64,000 nucleotides of DNA from Phyto melanocephala (GCA_941918925.1 OW799233.1:43018275-43082274); one strand, 5' to 3'; shown: positions 12,601-60,184, counted from the stretch's first letter. The notes: generated from the letters alone by a model not told the origin. Numbers and translations are program-made.

Positions 12601-14651
12601 GAAAACTAGTAATATTACTTGAATTATAAAAACAGTGACGCTCAATGCAAATTGTGGGGACAACCTTTCTTTGCAACACCAAATTCGCACTAATTTAGTT
12701 TTGACGACTATAACAAATGAAAACACAAGAAAGAAACTCAATAATTCGAAAACTGTTATTAAATGTTGCATATTTACTTTTTTCTGGATTTTATTTAATT
12801 TTGTTTACTAAAAATTCTAGCGGGGGACACATGCTTTTGTATGGAAGGAGTCCGAGGGAGATACAAAATACCATTCTGAATAAACAAAAAAACAAACATA
12901 CAAATTTGAGAATTACGTTTTTTTGTTACATATTCCTCGCTGATCACTATCAAATTTTTTATTTTTTTGTTGTTGTTTTTTTTTACCTAAAATAGTAAGT
13001 AGTGTAAAGTGCGGGGACACAAAAATTGCGTTTTTTTTTTTAAATTGACCCATATGATTAAAATTTTTTATAAAAAAAATCAACAATTACCAAGTAAAAA
13101 ACAGATAAAAACGGTTTATTCGGTTGTTCCAAATTAAAAGTTTGCCAAGCGCTGCATTGCATAAATCTTATCTACAGAGCAATATTTTTAAACAAAATAA
13201 AATTTCAACTTAAAGGAAATCATTTTTATTCTGTTTTAAGTTAATTTTTATAATTTAATTTTTTTTAATTTAATCCTTCTTTTTAGGAAGTTTAGTAATA
13301 GAAAAATAACTTAAGGCAGAATACAAATCATTTATAATAAATTTAAAAATGTGGCTTTATATTACGGAATTGAAATAAATAAAAAAATTATAATACTAAC
13401 AAAACAAAATTGTTTAAAATTATCTCAGATATTTACGTTTCATATGAGATAAAAAAAATATTGTTAGAAATACCGAATTTTTTTAAAGTAAAATTTATTA
13501 ATTTATTTGTGTTTTTAAAAATTTTCTTCATTACCTGCTATAAAAACTTTGCAGTAATTCAAAGTAAATTAAATTTTCACGACTTAATTAATAGTGCAAG
13601 ATAATGCATTCTTAATGCCTCTATAAAATCAAAATAATTTGTAAATTATGTGCTTAAAAAAACTTTACAATTTATGTATATAATCATCATTAACTCATAA
13701 AAAATTGGTTTCGTTTTACCTATATATGCATATATTCATATATAGTATATTCATATTAAGATATGATCTATAAAGACAAGTTAATGTGAAATTCGAATCA
13801 TGTTACCATGAGGTGCATGTCTTGTTTGCTTGGTACTAGTGTATAAGATAAAAATAAATACTTTTTTTTTGTTGCTAAAAATTAAAAAATTTGGAGATTC
13901 TAGTTTTATTGCTATATTAACATATGTACCTAAAAAATTAAATAATTGATTTTTTTTTTAGATTTGCCACCATTAAAAATGTGCCTCAAAAACAAATAAA
14001 ATCTCTGCAAACTATAGGACTGATTTATTTTATATATCTTTTTCTGTATTCGGGTTTAGAATTTACAGTAACATTTTTAATGTATCATAAATTTGGTTAT
14101 AACTCCATGGATCAAGCTAAAATGTTTTTAACAACAGGTTTTTATTAAATTTGTTTATAAAATGCTCACATAACTAAATTTGTCTCTTCAAAGGTATTAT
14201 AATGACGATATTACAGGGTTCGGTAGTAAGACGTCTTCCCCAACAAAAAGTAAAATCATATGCTGTATTAAGTTTATATCTTCTGATGCCAGCTTTTGTA
14301 TTAGTGGGAATAGCCCACTCGGGCGTTATATTATATATCGGCATGATTTTATACGCCATTTGTAAGAAAAAATCATTTTAAAAAATATTTATGTAGCTGC
14401 TTACTTAATTTTATTTCACAGCTACAGCTTTTACTGTCACCTGTTTAACGACATTGGTCTCTAAATATGGCAATGATGATCAAAAAGGTTCGGTTTTAGG
14501 CATATTCCGTTCTTTGGGAGCTTTAGCACGTGCTATAGGACCTGTTGTGGGCTGCATATCTTTTTGGTGTATTGGTTCTCAAATGACCTATGTTTTAGGT
14601 GGTCTATTGTTATCAATACCATCATACGTATTACAAAGAGTACAATTATAA
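9649..14651 (+). CDS. rtet: MFSD10/TETRAN-type major facilitator transporter
   Basis: Six exons, 9649-10089, 10153-10494, 10747-10820, 13962-14137, 14194-14361 and 14422-14651, join in frame with GT/AG borders to 476 residues. A hydrophilic N-terminal segment of about 45 residues precedes the first membrane helix (VFVVFISLLFDLLAFTIILP). The MFS loop 2-3 signature GGLSDYYGRKP is present, followed by repeated hydrophobic segments consistent with about 12 transmembrane helices and a short C-terminal tail. The family (tetracycline-resistance-like; human MFSD10) moves organic anions or drugs across membranes; the fly substrate is not evident. Intron 3 is 3.1 kb and carries a 1.9-kb inverted-repeat element. 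The start was chosen for its position upstream of the first helix and the clean frame. Drosophila CG5760 is the likely orthologue. Confidence 0.93.
11160..13051. mobile_element. 1.9-kb non-coding TIR element in rtet intron 3
   Basis: Ends are GGGTCAATTTCAAAAAAAAA and an inverted TTTTTTTTTTTAAATTGACCC, each flanked by ATAT. The interior holds six copies of GTGACGCTCA or close variants (about 11341 reversed, 11660, 11678, 12289, 12443, 12636) and three GGGGACA motifs (12657, 12825, 13012). No transposase was found. ATAT could be a 4-bp target duplication or part of the repeat. Superfamily unknown. Confidence 0.6.
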
Positions 14652-14832
14652 TTTATATAATTTATTAATTACTTTGTTGTTTATCAACTATTTTTACTGT
14701 ATTATACAAAATATACCATAAAATAATGTATTATCTAGTACTTAAATGAAATTCCACAATACTTTTTTTAAGAAATTTTTTATATATAAATATTACAAAC
14801 CTACTAAAAAGAGATTATTTTCTAAAATGTAT

Positions 14833-14838
14833 AATAAA
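14833..14838 (+). terminator. candidate polyadenylation signal of rtet
   Basis: AATAAA about 180 bases after the rtet stop codon, in AT-rich 3' flank before the Rab11 upstream region. Confidence 0.4.
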
Positions 14839-14889
14839 AAATGTAATGAAATGAATTTTACATAAATAACATCTACCTTTTATTTACTT

Positions 14890-15946
14890 TAGTTCAAGTA
14901 AAGAACCTCTGGCATCTTTCTTCTTAAAAGAAATGACAACATTCCGATACAACTCTGTTATTTTGAAAATGATAATTTATTGACAGCAACAACAAAAAAG
15001 TTTACGAACGGCCATATTGAACTTGTACAGAAACGAACAAGGAGAAAAAAAAGAGAGATTTTTTCTTGTGTCTACGTTCGTCGCGAAAAGTCGCAAAAAA
15101 GGTGATTAATTCATATTAAAACGTAAAATGGATTGTAATTTTTAATTTGCAAACTCTAAATCGCACAATTATTAATAAATAGAGTAAATTCTACAAATCT
15201 TAAAATTCAATTCAAAAGTTGTGTTAAGCAAAAGAAAATAAATAAAAGCAAATAAAATCTAGTGCTTCTTTTCAAAGAAAGTGATTATAAAGAAATAAAA
15301 AAGTAACCGCCCGTCATTCTATCCAACATCTTTTCTGCTTTCTTCTTTTTTTAAGTTTTTATTTTGTTAACAAAAAATTAACTAGAAAATTTTTTCTTTT
15401 CTTTTATTCTCATTTTTTACGGATTTTTAATTGTTGGTGTTTGGGCTGTGTATGTTGGTCTTTAATCATTGACTTCGTGTTCGTTGCTCATTGTACGGTG
15501 TTTTTCTTTTTTCCTTGCTGCTTATATTTTGGGGCTGCTGCACTTGTACAAAAATAACAACTACAATACAAATATTAATCAACGTTCCTCTTGTGATTGT
15601 TGTTGCTGGCTCCCTTTGTGTTGTTTGTGTATATAACTTTTTGTGATACTACAATTGCTGCTGCTATTGGTATTTTTTACGCTTGTATTTGGGCCGATAT
15701 AAAAAACGGGATGATAATCTTATTGGTGTATATGTTGTGATTTTTTTTGGGTCCTTTTATTAACAATGTGTATAAAAAATCACATATAAAAAGATATTTT
15801 GTTGGAAAGTAAAAAGAATTGTTTTTAAAAGAAGATAAAAAAGTTATACATTTTTAAAACAAGAAAAAATAAAAAATACAAGGATAACATTAAAAGCAAA
15901 ACAAAATTTTTAGCAGTAACAAAGAGAACTCAACAGTAACATCATA
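14890..15946 (+). promoter_or_regulatory. Rab11 promoter and 5' UTR region
   Basis: DNA between rtet and the Rab11 start codon. It is less AT-rich than its surroundings, with TGTTGTTG and CTGCTGCT runs around 15590-15665 that look like 5' UTR of a long fly gene. The transcription start and any untranslated exon boundary cannot be placed. Confidence 0.4.
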
Positions 15947-51699
<35,753 letters not shown>

Positions 51700-52625
51700 C
51701 CGCCTTATATCTGCCCCACAATTATTACACCTTTAATCAACAACAACATCAGAATAACGCTAAATGCCCATGTTATTTATCTTTTAAATATAATTTTCAT
51801 TACTATTCTCTACTAAGAAGCTGTTAATTAGTGTGACAACTATAATTTAAAAATGAAAACTTTCTTTTAAATAACATCCTTTCCGAAAGCATCATAACAA
51901 ACAACAACAATAACAAGAAACGGAAGAAAATTTATTTTTTTTCTTCTTTTTTTTTGTGTAAAACAAAAAATGAATTATAATATTATAAATTATGCCTCCC
52001 CTGTTCTGTGTTTCGAATTATTGCCGTGTTGTTGTTTATAACATTAATGTTATGCAAATTCCGAACAATTTGTGACTCCATTTGAAATACAGAATAGAGA
52101 CAACTTTTCATTTCTTTTTATGTTTCCTCATTCAATTCAATTAAAATTAATTTATCTCTGAAATAATAACAAACTTTTCCTGTTAAAAAAAATTAATAAT
52201 TATATAGTAAAAAAAAGAGACAAAGAAGCAAATCAAAAAATATAAGTTTTTAAGCAGAACTTCTTACAAAAAAAATATGTTTTTCAATTATTTCCTTTGT
52301 TTCAAATCATCTAATTTTTGCTTTAAATTTTTTTTATCTTTCCTATATTATTTTGTCTCTATGAAAAAATAATATGCTATGTTCAGAATTAAGTTTTGAA
52401 AAAGACTTATTTTATTTAGTTTTGCCTTTTAAATACATTTTTTTATATATAAATTAAATATTTTTACATTTTAAATTTATAAAACAAACAACAATATAAG
52501 AAATTTAAAAGCAAAAACGTATAATAAATTAAAAATTAAAGTATATTATATATATATTTGCGCGTAATTTAAAGAAAAATAACAAAAAATAAATTAAATT
52601 AAAGTAAAATTTCAAATGAAATAAA
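51700..52625 (+). other. probable Rab11 3' UTR
   Basis: AT-rich DNA after the Rab11 stop with no repeats recognised. Several AATAAA hexamers occur, for example at 52620-52625. Which one is used cannot be told. Confidence 0.4.
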
Positions 52626-53212
52626 TTTAAAAATTTTAAACAATTAACAAGGCTTTTTTGTTGTAAATTTTAAGTTGCTTTTTTAAATTGGGATAATAAA
52701 AAATTTAAAATTTATTTTATAACTTGGATTGGTTTACGCTCTTAGGAACGAAACAGGCATTGTCAAAACCCTGCTTTACTTGGAATACACTGGGATGTAG
52801 AAACCGAGTTCGTCCAAGATTAACCTGGCAAAAATGAGTAGGTGAGTTTAAAAGCAAAGGGCACAACTCTGAAATCTTGCTCAAATGGAATAAATATTTA
52901 AATTCGTCTTGATAAATGATAATAAGAAAAGCATCAACGATATCTTGTCAATTAAATACATGACAAAAGCAATGAATGTATGTCCAGCAAAAGCGAAACA
53001 ATTACTTTTATTTCTCCGTTTTATAGGTTCGCAAATTTTTCATTTATTTCAACATGAAAATTATTTAAATAAGTTTGTTTGTATAATGTACGAATGTGCA
53101 AATACTATACAAATTATCATAAATTCGTTGACCAAAAAATTGTCAGAACATTAATTTTTAGATTTTCCACTTTTTGGGTAAATTTCGGTAAAATGAGAAT
53201 AAACAAGAACTA

Positions 53213-53432
53213 CTCTCATAGAGTATATATTTTCTGAAGCTTATGAATAGGGGAGTCAATTAAACATTTTCCGTCTGTCCGTGTGTATGTTGAAATCAAT
53301 ATTTAGAAGCCCCCGACATCCGTGTAAGGTTTTCAAATATCAGAAATATTCGGGAGCGGATCTGTATTCGAAATCAGCATAATCGACCCATAACTTTCTA
53401 AGATATGAGCTAATACATACATACGACTGTTT
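53213..53432 (-). repeat. diverged HINE right-arm fragment
   Basis: GAGTATATATTTTCTGAAGC, CCGTCTGTCCGTGTGTATGT, GCCCCCGACATC and ATTCGGGAGCGGATC are A-like. The following ATAATCGACCCATAACTTTC is B-like, so this old copy has a mixed arm. Confidence 0.65.
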
Positions 53433-53507
53433 TTGTTTTTTCGCTTATTTTTTCCATAAAAATTAAAATTTTCTAGCCCTAGGATAATTTATAGACTTGG
53501 TTGTTAC

Positions 53508-54444
53508 TAGAGATGGGTTTAGACCTGGGTATTTACCCAACGCTGGGTATTTACCCAACGCTGGGTATTTACCCATTTATACCCACTTTCATACCCGGGT
53601 ATTTATTTAATTTCGGGTAAATACGCATTTGAATAACAAATACTCGTTGTTACGTAGAGTAACAGAAATGTGAACATCTTCGAATTTATTTTGAACATAT
53701 TTCTTTTATGTGTATTTCTTGATGCGTTTTGCTCAGATAAGGCAGTTTTGACTGCATCAAACACAACAACAATTCTTAATAAGAACCGCTGATCAGCGTG
53801 CTTATGGGAATTTAATGTAATGTGTGGGAGTGATGACAACAACAATGCTGAAGCAACTAGAAAGACTAAAGTTTCGAAACCTAAGCTTGAGCCTCAGGTG
53901 CATAAAGAGAATTTGGTTCATTCACTCTTAAATATTTGTTCCCAGCGAGTTGTTTAGCTTTAGTACCCACAGCTTCATTCACTCAAAAAAAAGAAACCGT
54001 TTAACAACACAAAGAGCAGGAAAAATAACATATATGTACATATGTATATCGTGAAACTGGAACTTTTTTTTAAAAATAGGTTACTACCTTCGGCAGAAAG
54101 CACGCACTCCACTCAATTTGAAAATGCCATGAATTCTTCACTAGAAGGCACTCAAGACTATATCCCTTCAACTTCAACAGGAATCACGCACTCTACTCGA
54201 TATGAGCTTTTATCGGATACGGACAGCGACAGCGATTATGATTAAATTTAAAAATTATTTCATTTGTTATTAAAAAATCTAATTTATAACAAAAAATTAA
54301 ATTCTTTAAATTTATTTAAATTTTTCTTTATTCTAATTTATACCCACATTTTGGGTAAATACCCAGGTGCTTAGGTAAATACCTGGGTATTTACATTTAA
54401 ATACCCAATTTACCATTTGGGTATATACCCTTGTCCCATCACTA
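53508..54444. mobile_element. deleted hAT element
   Basis: Ends TAGAGATGGG and CCCATCACTA (one mismatch). Flanking 8-mers GTTGTTAC (53500-53507) and GTTCTTAC (54445-54452) match at seven positions. Subterminal regions at both ends are packed with GGGTATTTACCC-type repeats. It is 937 bp and nonautonomous. Confidence 0.8.
54100..54245 (+). pseudogene. C-terminal coding remnant in the hAT element
   Basis: An open frame SAESTHSTQFENAMNSS ... THSTRYELLSDTDSDSDYD ends near the right subterminal repeats. The acidic Ser/Asp tail could be the end of the ancestral transposon protein. No domain is recognisable. Confidence 0.35.
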
Positions 54445-54454
54445 GTTCTTACTA

Positions 54455-54930
54455 ATTATAAATTTGGTATGCCTCTGGAGATATTCATACAATTTTGTAC
54501 AAGTCGGTCACTATTAGACGAAGTTATGGCAAAAATTTTTTTAAAATATATTGTTGGAACATGCGAAGTATTTGAAAATAATGGCAACACTAATTTACGT
54601 ATTTTCTATTGTGACATTTATTCTTTATTGTTTTCTTATTTTATGCTACTTTAAAATGAACTGATTTTTGTAACTGATTTTTTGTATTTAGTCTTGAGCT
54701 GAACTTTGCTAAATAAAGCACGCGTTAATAAATTAAAAACGAAAGACTTATTTTTTTATTTTTAACATATATAAATAATTTTTAAACATATAAGCACCGG
54801 ACTACATTTGCTTCGGTGTTTATCCTAAAATTTATACACGAAAATCAATATTTTTCAGTTTCTATACAACCAAGAGAGCCAATATGGGGATCAAATGAAA
54901 CCTAAAGAGTTTCATGACTCTCCAAAAAAG
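54455..54930 (-). repeat. HINE variant C body, second copy
   Basis: ATGCCTCTGGAGATATTCAT and ATATTTTTCAGTTTCTATAC..CCAAGAGAGCCAATAT are reverse-complement matches to 45700-46040. Confidence 0.55.
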
Positions 54931-55956
54931 ACAATGCTGCTAGTTTACATACCCGATAAACCTTTAACGATAAAATCTAATTCTATCTCTAGTTGATTCT
55001 TATCACATTTACCGAACACAACCCAATTGATGGTCCACTGGCTTTAATTGTGACACCAGTTGGGTCTTATATATAAACAAAGAACTTTCCATGAATTTGT
55101 CCAAGTAGTGGACAAACAGAAATCAAACTACTAAGAACAGCGTCGGATCGATCCCTCTGTCACACTCGCGTCTTGTACAGCGATGTCTTCTTCTATACGC
55201 TCGGTACGGAATGAATTTGATTATTATCCAAAAGAGTAAATGTGGTCATGAATCGATCTATAGTATTATGTATTACCTGCTCAGATCGACGATTTTACGC
55301 AAACTTGACAAAGTGCGTTAGTAGTTTGGTGTACAGAGATCCATTAACAGAAAGAAAATTTGATAGATTAAGATATTAAATGACTATTAACTACCCAAAA
55401 TGAATCCGATTATATTTTTAAGCTAGCACCTAACTTAATGACTCTAAAGTCTAGGGCAGTGAAAGACAACATGCCTTATCGTTGTAGGACGCAGCTTACT
55501 TTGGTTTATCACATTGATACCTTTGTGATACCGTAATAATCGTTAGTAACCATAAAATAATATGATATGAATATGAAACTACTGTACTCTCTAACATTGA
55601 GGTTATCCATCAAATTAGGAATTCCTTAACTAAACTAAGTCAGAGCCGCTCTAAACACCTCTAGTCTAATATTATTAATTAAGCATATCTCACTGGCTCA
55701 TCAAGAGGGAGTCTTCTCAAAATTTGCAATTTTTAATAGACGCAAAAATGATGTTAGTTACTCAATCACGCAAAAACGGCTATCCAAAACTAAATGAAAT
55801 TTGGCACACAAATAGACAGCAACTTAGATTAAAACAAAGGATACCCTTTATCATGATCACAAACTAATGTATTCTGTGATCATGATTATTTATTTATTTA
55901 TTAATTCAATTTCGTAATAAAAAAGCCCCAAAAGCCAAAACAAATTATTACATAGT
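54931..55956. other. unclassified intergenic DNA
   Basis: Less AT-rich than its surroundings around 55020-55320, with GGGTCTTATATATAAACAAA near 55064 that could be a promoter of an unrecognised LTR. A TCATGATCACAAAC..GTGATCATGA inverted pair lies at about 55851-55886. No coding frame or element ends are established. Confidence 0.3.
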
Positions 55957-56206
55957 AGGTTTGTTCGACGTACGTTACCGCGGGAACCCGCGCGCTCCCA
56001 ATTTTACCGAAAAGCGTTTCTTGTGTTGAAAATTAGGTAAATTGGGTTAATGAGAACGTTCATGAGAGAGTAATTTATGTTTCTCTTTTTACCAGACTTT
56101 ACCCGCACTTTTTTTGCGGGTAAAATGGTAAAGCTGTCAAATCACAAACTAAATCAGCTGTTTTAAATTTGTGAAAATAAAATAAAAGTAAAATTTTTTG
56201 TAAACA

Positions 56207-57795
56207 ATGGAAAATATATCTGAAAATGTAAGTAGAAATTTTGTTATTTAAATAATTGTAATTAATAACAAAAAAACATGTGGATATCCATTTCAAATTA
56301 GTGTTATACTGAAAGTGTTTGCTCGGATCTTACTACAGTAACTGGAGCCTGTATTAACAACGAAGTAAGTTGTAATGTTACAATTTGCTGTAATAAGAAT
56401 CTAACAATATTTTTTCCAGGTAAATAACGTAGCTAGTGGCAATGGTTTTAAAGATTTAACAGATGATACTGCCTTTAAAATGCTCGTTGATGGGCTAATG
56501 GAATCGTCAAGTGAATCGGACGGCGATTATGATGAACTTTTGGACTTAATTGATCAAAATTCTGACGAAGAGTTGCTTATAGTGGATATGCTAACAGAAT
56601 TGGTAGGACAAAGAAGAAATAGTATAAAGAATTACTTTGACGAAGTGGTACCAACATATACGCACGAGGAATTTAGACAGCACTTCCGAATCTCCAGGGA
56701 ATTATCTGTAAATTTATCAAACAGGTTCAAGGAGTCAAATCATTTTAAAAATATTCGAGCCGACATTCGAATTTCTCCAACAATGCATTTGGCAGTATTT
56801 TTATGGTTCGCTGGACATGAGGCCTGTAGTTTTCGTGACCTTTCGGACCGTTTTAATTTGTCAATATCAACAATTAGCCGAATTATAGAGAAAACATGTA
56901 TATTCATAAGCAGTTTGAGTCCAGAGGTGATAAAATGGCCGACTGAAGATAAGAAACGAGAATCTGCATGTTTTTTTAACAATAAGTGTGGCTTTTCAAT
57001 GGCAATAGGTAAGTATACTGTTAGAAATGTTTCACCATTAAAATCTGCGTAAGCTATGTAGACTATACGCACAATTTAAAAAGCTTTTGAATAGTTTTAA
57101 TTTTTATATGCATAGGCAGTATTGATGGAACTCATATTGTCATTGATCCCCCTAAAAAATGCAAAGACGAATACATAGATAGAAAAGGAAATATTTCTAT
57201 TTGTGTTCAAGCAGTTTGTGATGAAAGTAAGAAGTTTATAAACCTTTTTATTGGACTCCCGGGTTCATGTCATGATAGTTGGGTTTTAAAAAATTCACCC
57301 TTATATCAAAAGATGCCAACCCTATGCGGAGGTATAGTATGGGACAAATGCCCACATAATTTATATTTGTTATTTGCAAATAATTAAAAATTTGTATATT
57401 TGATTAAATGTATTTTAGATTACTACATATTAGGGGACTCAGCATATCCTTGTACTCAATATCTGATTACTCCATATAAGGACAATGGCCACTTGACAAT
57501 AGCTCAGAAAAATTACAATTATAAATTAAGCCAAAGCCGCGTTGGGATAGAGCATGCTTTTGGAATGTTGAAGCAGAGATTTAGGCAACTATACTATTGC
57601 AAACTTAAAGGCAATAAAAAGTTATGCCATTTTATAAGGGCGTGTTGTGTCCTTCACAATATTGCGAAAGAAACTGACATACAGTTTTTTCCAGAAGAAA
57701 ATGCCGATGAAGTTTTGTGTAATGAACAACCTGGGGAAACATCAAAAGGCAGCGCTGTAAGAGACTTAATTTGTAGGGAACTTCAGTCTAAATAA
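56207..57795 (+). CDS. PIF/Harbinger DDE transposase (HARBI1-like nuclease)
   Basis: Five exons, 56207-56227, 56302-56364, 56420-57008, 57116-57331 and 57419-57795, join in frame with GT/AG borders to 421 residues. The start MENISEN was chosen because three short upstream exons extend the frame cleanly above the downstream Met at 56480. An acidic N-terminus (SSSESDGDYDELLDLIDQ) leads into a helix-turn-helix-like segment (CSFRDLSDRFNLSISTISRI). The DDE_4 nuclease core follows: first Asp in IGSIDGTHIV, second in LGDSAYPC, Glu in RVGIEHAFGMLKQRF. All three catalytic residues are present. The family cuts and pastes DNA together with a Myb/SANT partner that helps nuclear import and DNA binding. 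The stop lies 155 bp from the stop of the convergent partner gene. No lesion was seen. Confidence 0.93.
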
Positions 57796-57950
57796 AATAC
57801 AACATTTCACAATATTTAGAATTCAAGTTTTTTATTATTATATATATTACTTAACAATTAAGCCTAAGTATAACAATATTAAAAGCTAAATTGACTTTTT
57901 AATAAAAAATAATAAAAAAAAAATCTGTTATGGCTGAGTATTTTTTCTAA

Positions 57951-59121
57951 CTAGCATTTCGAGCAGTTCCATTTTCCTTTGTGATCTTTTTTCTCTTTTT
58001 TCTTCTCTTTCATCTTTTTTTTAAATAAATTTAACACAGCTGTGTGAAATTCTTTTTTTTCTTCCTTTATTTCTTCTAATTTTTCCATCAGCTGCTCTTT
58101 TACTCCTGTTTGTCTCCTCTTTCTGGAAGCTGAATTGGAGCAACTTGGGCCATATTCTGCAATAAGATATTTACTATGTTAATATGTTAAATTTATTTAA
58201 AACTTAGTTAGCTTAAAAATCAATTAAAAAATTTAGTACAAACGATGCAAAAAAGTAATACCTTTTTGTGAATTCTCCGTTTCCGAGCTTATATCATCAA
58301 CTTCTACGCTTCGAGCTATCCCTTCATCATCCCCACTCTCTAAAACAAATTCGGGAATTATTGAACGTTTTTCTCCCAGTATATTGGATAATTCACTACA
58401 AAAGACAATAAAATAGTGGATTTTTTATAAACATAAAAAATGTTTTTCTCATACCTTTCAAACGAACAGGTTTGCCTATTGCGGCCAGTTTGTTTGCTGT
58501 GTAGAGTCACCTTTTTGAATTGACGTTCAAGTCCTCTGAATTTATTTTCAATCTGTGATGCAGAAAAAGTATATCCTTTTTTTGCCATCTCCTCAGAAGC
58601 AATCTTATACATTTTATTTTTGGTTTTAACACGTATAGATTTACCCAACTTTGGCCGCAGATCCTCTATTAACGAGAGCATATATTTAGTTGCAGCATCA
58701 CACCAATATTGCTTATCCTCGCTTATAGGGAAAGGCGTACTTTCATCTAATTTTTCTGCTGTCTGTTCATCTAAAATATGAAAAGAACATGATTAATTTT
58801 ATTTCAACACTGTTTCTTTTACTTACTAGTGTCTTGATTATCCAACGGTACAAAAATAATTTCATTAAAACTGGTATCTTGTTCAGCCAATACCTGGCTT
58901 GCAATCTCTTGCCTGTAGTTTTCATCTTAAAAAGTGAAAAATTAAGTAAAAAACAAATCATTTACTAAATTCCTCTTACCATTTTCAGTAAGTCGATAAG
59001 TTTGTGGAGAACAATTTACATTTAATTAAGTAAAAAACAAATCATTTACTAAATTCCTCTTACCATTTTCAATAAGTCGATAAGTTTGTGGAGAACAATT
59101 TACATTTAATTTTCCATCCAT
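57951..59121 (-). CDS. Harbinger-associated Myb/SANT-like DNA-binding protein
   Basis: Five minus-strand exons, 59121-59064, 58925-58827, 58770-58455, 58395-58262 and 58156-57951, join in frame to 270 residues. MDGKLNVNCSPQTYRLIEN leads to an acidic linker, then the Myb/SANT-like domain from EDKQYWCDAATKYMLSLIE through GYTFSASQIENKFRGLERQF (the conserved W, L and K/W positions). A Ser/Glu linker (LESGDDEGIARSVEVDDISS) follows, then a Lys/Glu-rich predicted coiled coil ending KGKWNCSKC. It probably binds the subterminal repeats and escorts the transposase. An 84-bp tandem duplication lies in its first intron (58941-59108). Identity of the role is inferred from position and fold. Confidence 0.88.
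58941..59108. repeat. 84-bp tandem duplication at the first exon border of the SANT gene
   Basis: Units 58941-59024 and 59025-59108 are nearly identical (one visible change, CAGTAAG versus CAATAAG). Each holds most of coding exon 1, its GT donor and part of intron 1. Only the unit nearer 59121 is joined to the ATG. Confidence 0.9.
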
Positions 59122-59667
59122 TTTTCTTATTTAATTAAAAACAAAAATTAAACCGTTTCGACTTTTTATTTATAAACAACAGGCAGTGTTGTCACTTCGT
59201 TGGGAATTATCTAAATTAGGTGTTAAATGTGGGTAATTTCATTCAATATGTAAAAATTTAATGAAGTGCACTAAGTTAATAAGTAATTTAATATTTTCTT
59301 CTTATTTTTAAATTGTTTATTATCTATAATTTTCTATTTTGTATTTGAAATGTTAATTTATACGCTGCGTATTTTTATTTAAATTGGGTATTTTTCACTC
59401 ATTAGGAACGTAATTTTAAATACCTGTGGTGACAACACTAACAACACCTGTTATTGGTATGTACAATTTGACATTTTTTTTCGGGCTTGAAATGTGGTTC
59501 ACAGATGTGGTTTTTTGTGTTCCAGCAATTTTGGGTAAATTTATCGTTTTCTGAGAGAATTTTTTGTTTACTCTCATTTTACCGGACTTTACCCGGATTT
59601 ACGTCGAACAAACCTAGTAGTAATTACAACTTTACCCAAACTACATCATTAACCAAAATGAAAATTG

Positions 59668-60160
59668 AAAAGAAAAAACAAAAATATATATATATATAAA
59701 TCTTAAAATACATTACTTTCCTAAATCTTAAATTCAATTTAAATTCCTTTGGCTCCCCAGCCGTTACATTAACTAAATATAAAAGTAAGAAAAAATTAAC
59801 ACAAAAAACATGGTCCAAGAACAGCAACAAACCCTACAAATTCGATAAATAATTAAATAATTTACTACTATAAACATTTACTGAGAGCGAGAAGCTTTTC
59901 AAGTTAGCAGGTAAGTTATTAAAATATCGAGCAATACGAACAATAAATGACACTTCAAAAACGTGGTATGATATTCTAGGAATGATAACTTGCGGATTTC
60001 TAATTAATCGCGAAAAAATAAAAGTCTTACAAAGTGCTGAGGGAAAACCATTTTTCATAAAGCCATAGAAATAACTCAAATTCCTATATTCCAAAAATTG
60101 TTTAAATGAACAGCCAAGAAACTGATTTACATATTCCGAAATATGTTGCCGCATATTTAA
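59668..60160 (-). pseudogene. non-LTR retrotransposon 3' end (RT C-terminus)
   Basis: The minus frame 60154-59834 reads RNPQVIIPRISYHVFEVSFI, then RIARYFNNLPANLKSFSLSV. This pattern (basic-P-R, then aRyfNnLP..lk) is typical of the C-terminus of CR1/Jockey-type reverse transcriptase proteins. A short non-coding tail and an A/AT-rich 3' end on this strand follow. It is 5'-truncated. The Harbinger at 55957 sits just beyond its 3' end. Confidence 0.55.
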
Positions 60161-60184
60161 GTTGTAAACAAAACGAACAATAAT

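Larger units (their letters stand above)
55957..59615 (+). mobile_element. apparently intact PIF/Harbinger transposon
   Basis: 3,659 bp with perfect 16-bp TIRs AGGTTTGTTCGACGTA and 3-bp AGT duplications (55954-55956 and 59616-59618). Subterminal TTTACCxGACTTTACCCG motifs occur at both ends (left about 56088, right about 59577). It has two convergent genes: a five-exon DDE transposase (+) and a five-exon Myb/SANT-like gene (-), both with open frames and good splice sites. This two-gene layout is standard for autonomous Harbingers. The AGT duplication departs from the usual TWA preference. Confidence 0.93.

Noticed and set aside
12365..12771. Overlapping frames on both strands in rtet intron 3
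   Set aside because: They are low-complexity, Phe/Lys-rich, and lie inside the inverted-repeat element; no domain or splice context.
52909..53154. An 81-residue frame downstream of Rab11
   Set aside because: No recognisable domain, codon use like the surrounding AT-rich DNA, no splice partners; not enough to call a gene.
56740..57072. A 110-residue minus-strand frame
   Set aside because: It is a shadow of the Harbinger transposase exon on the opposite strand.
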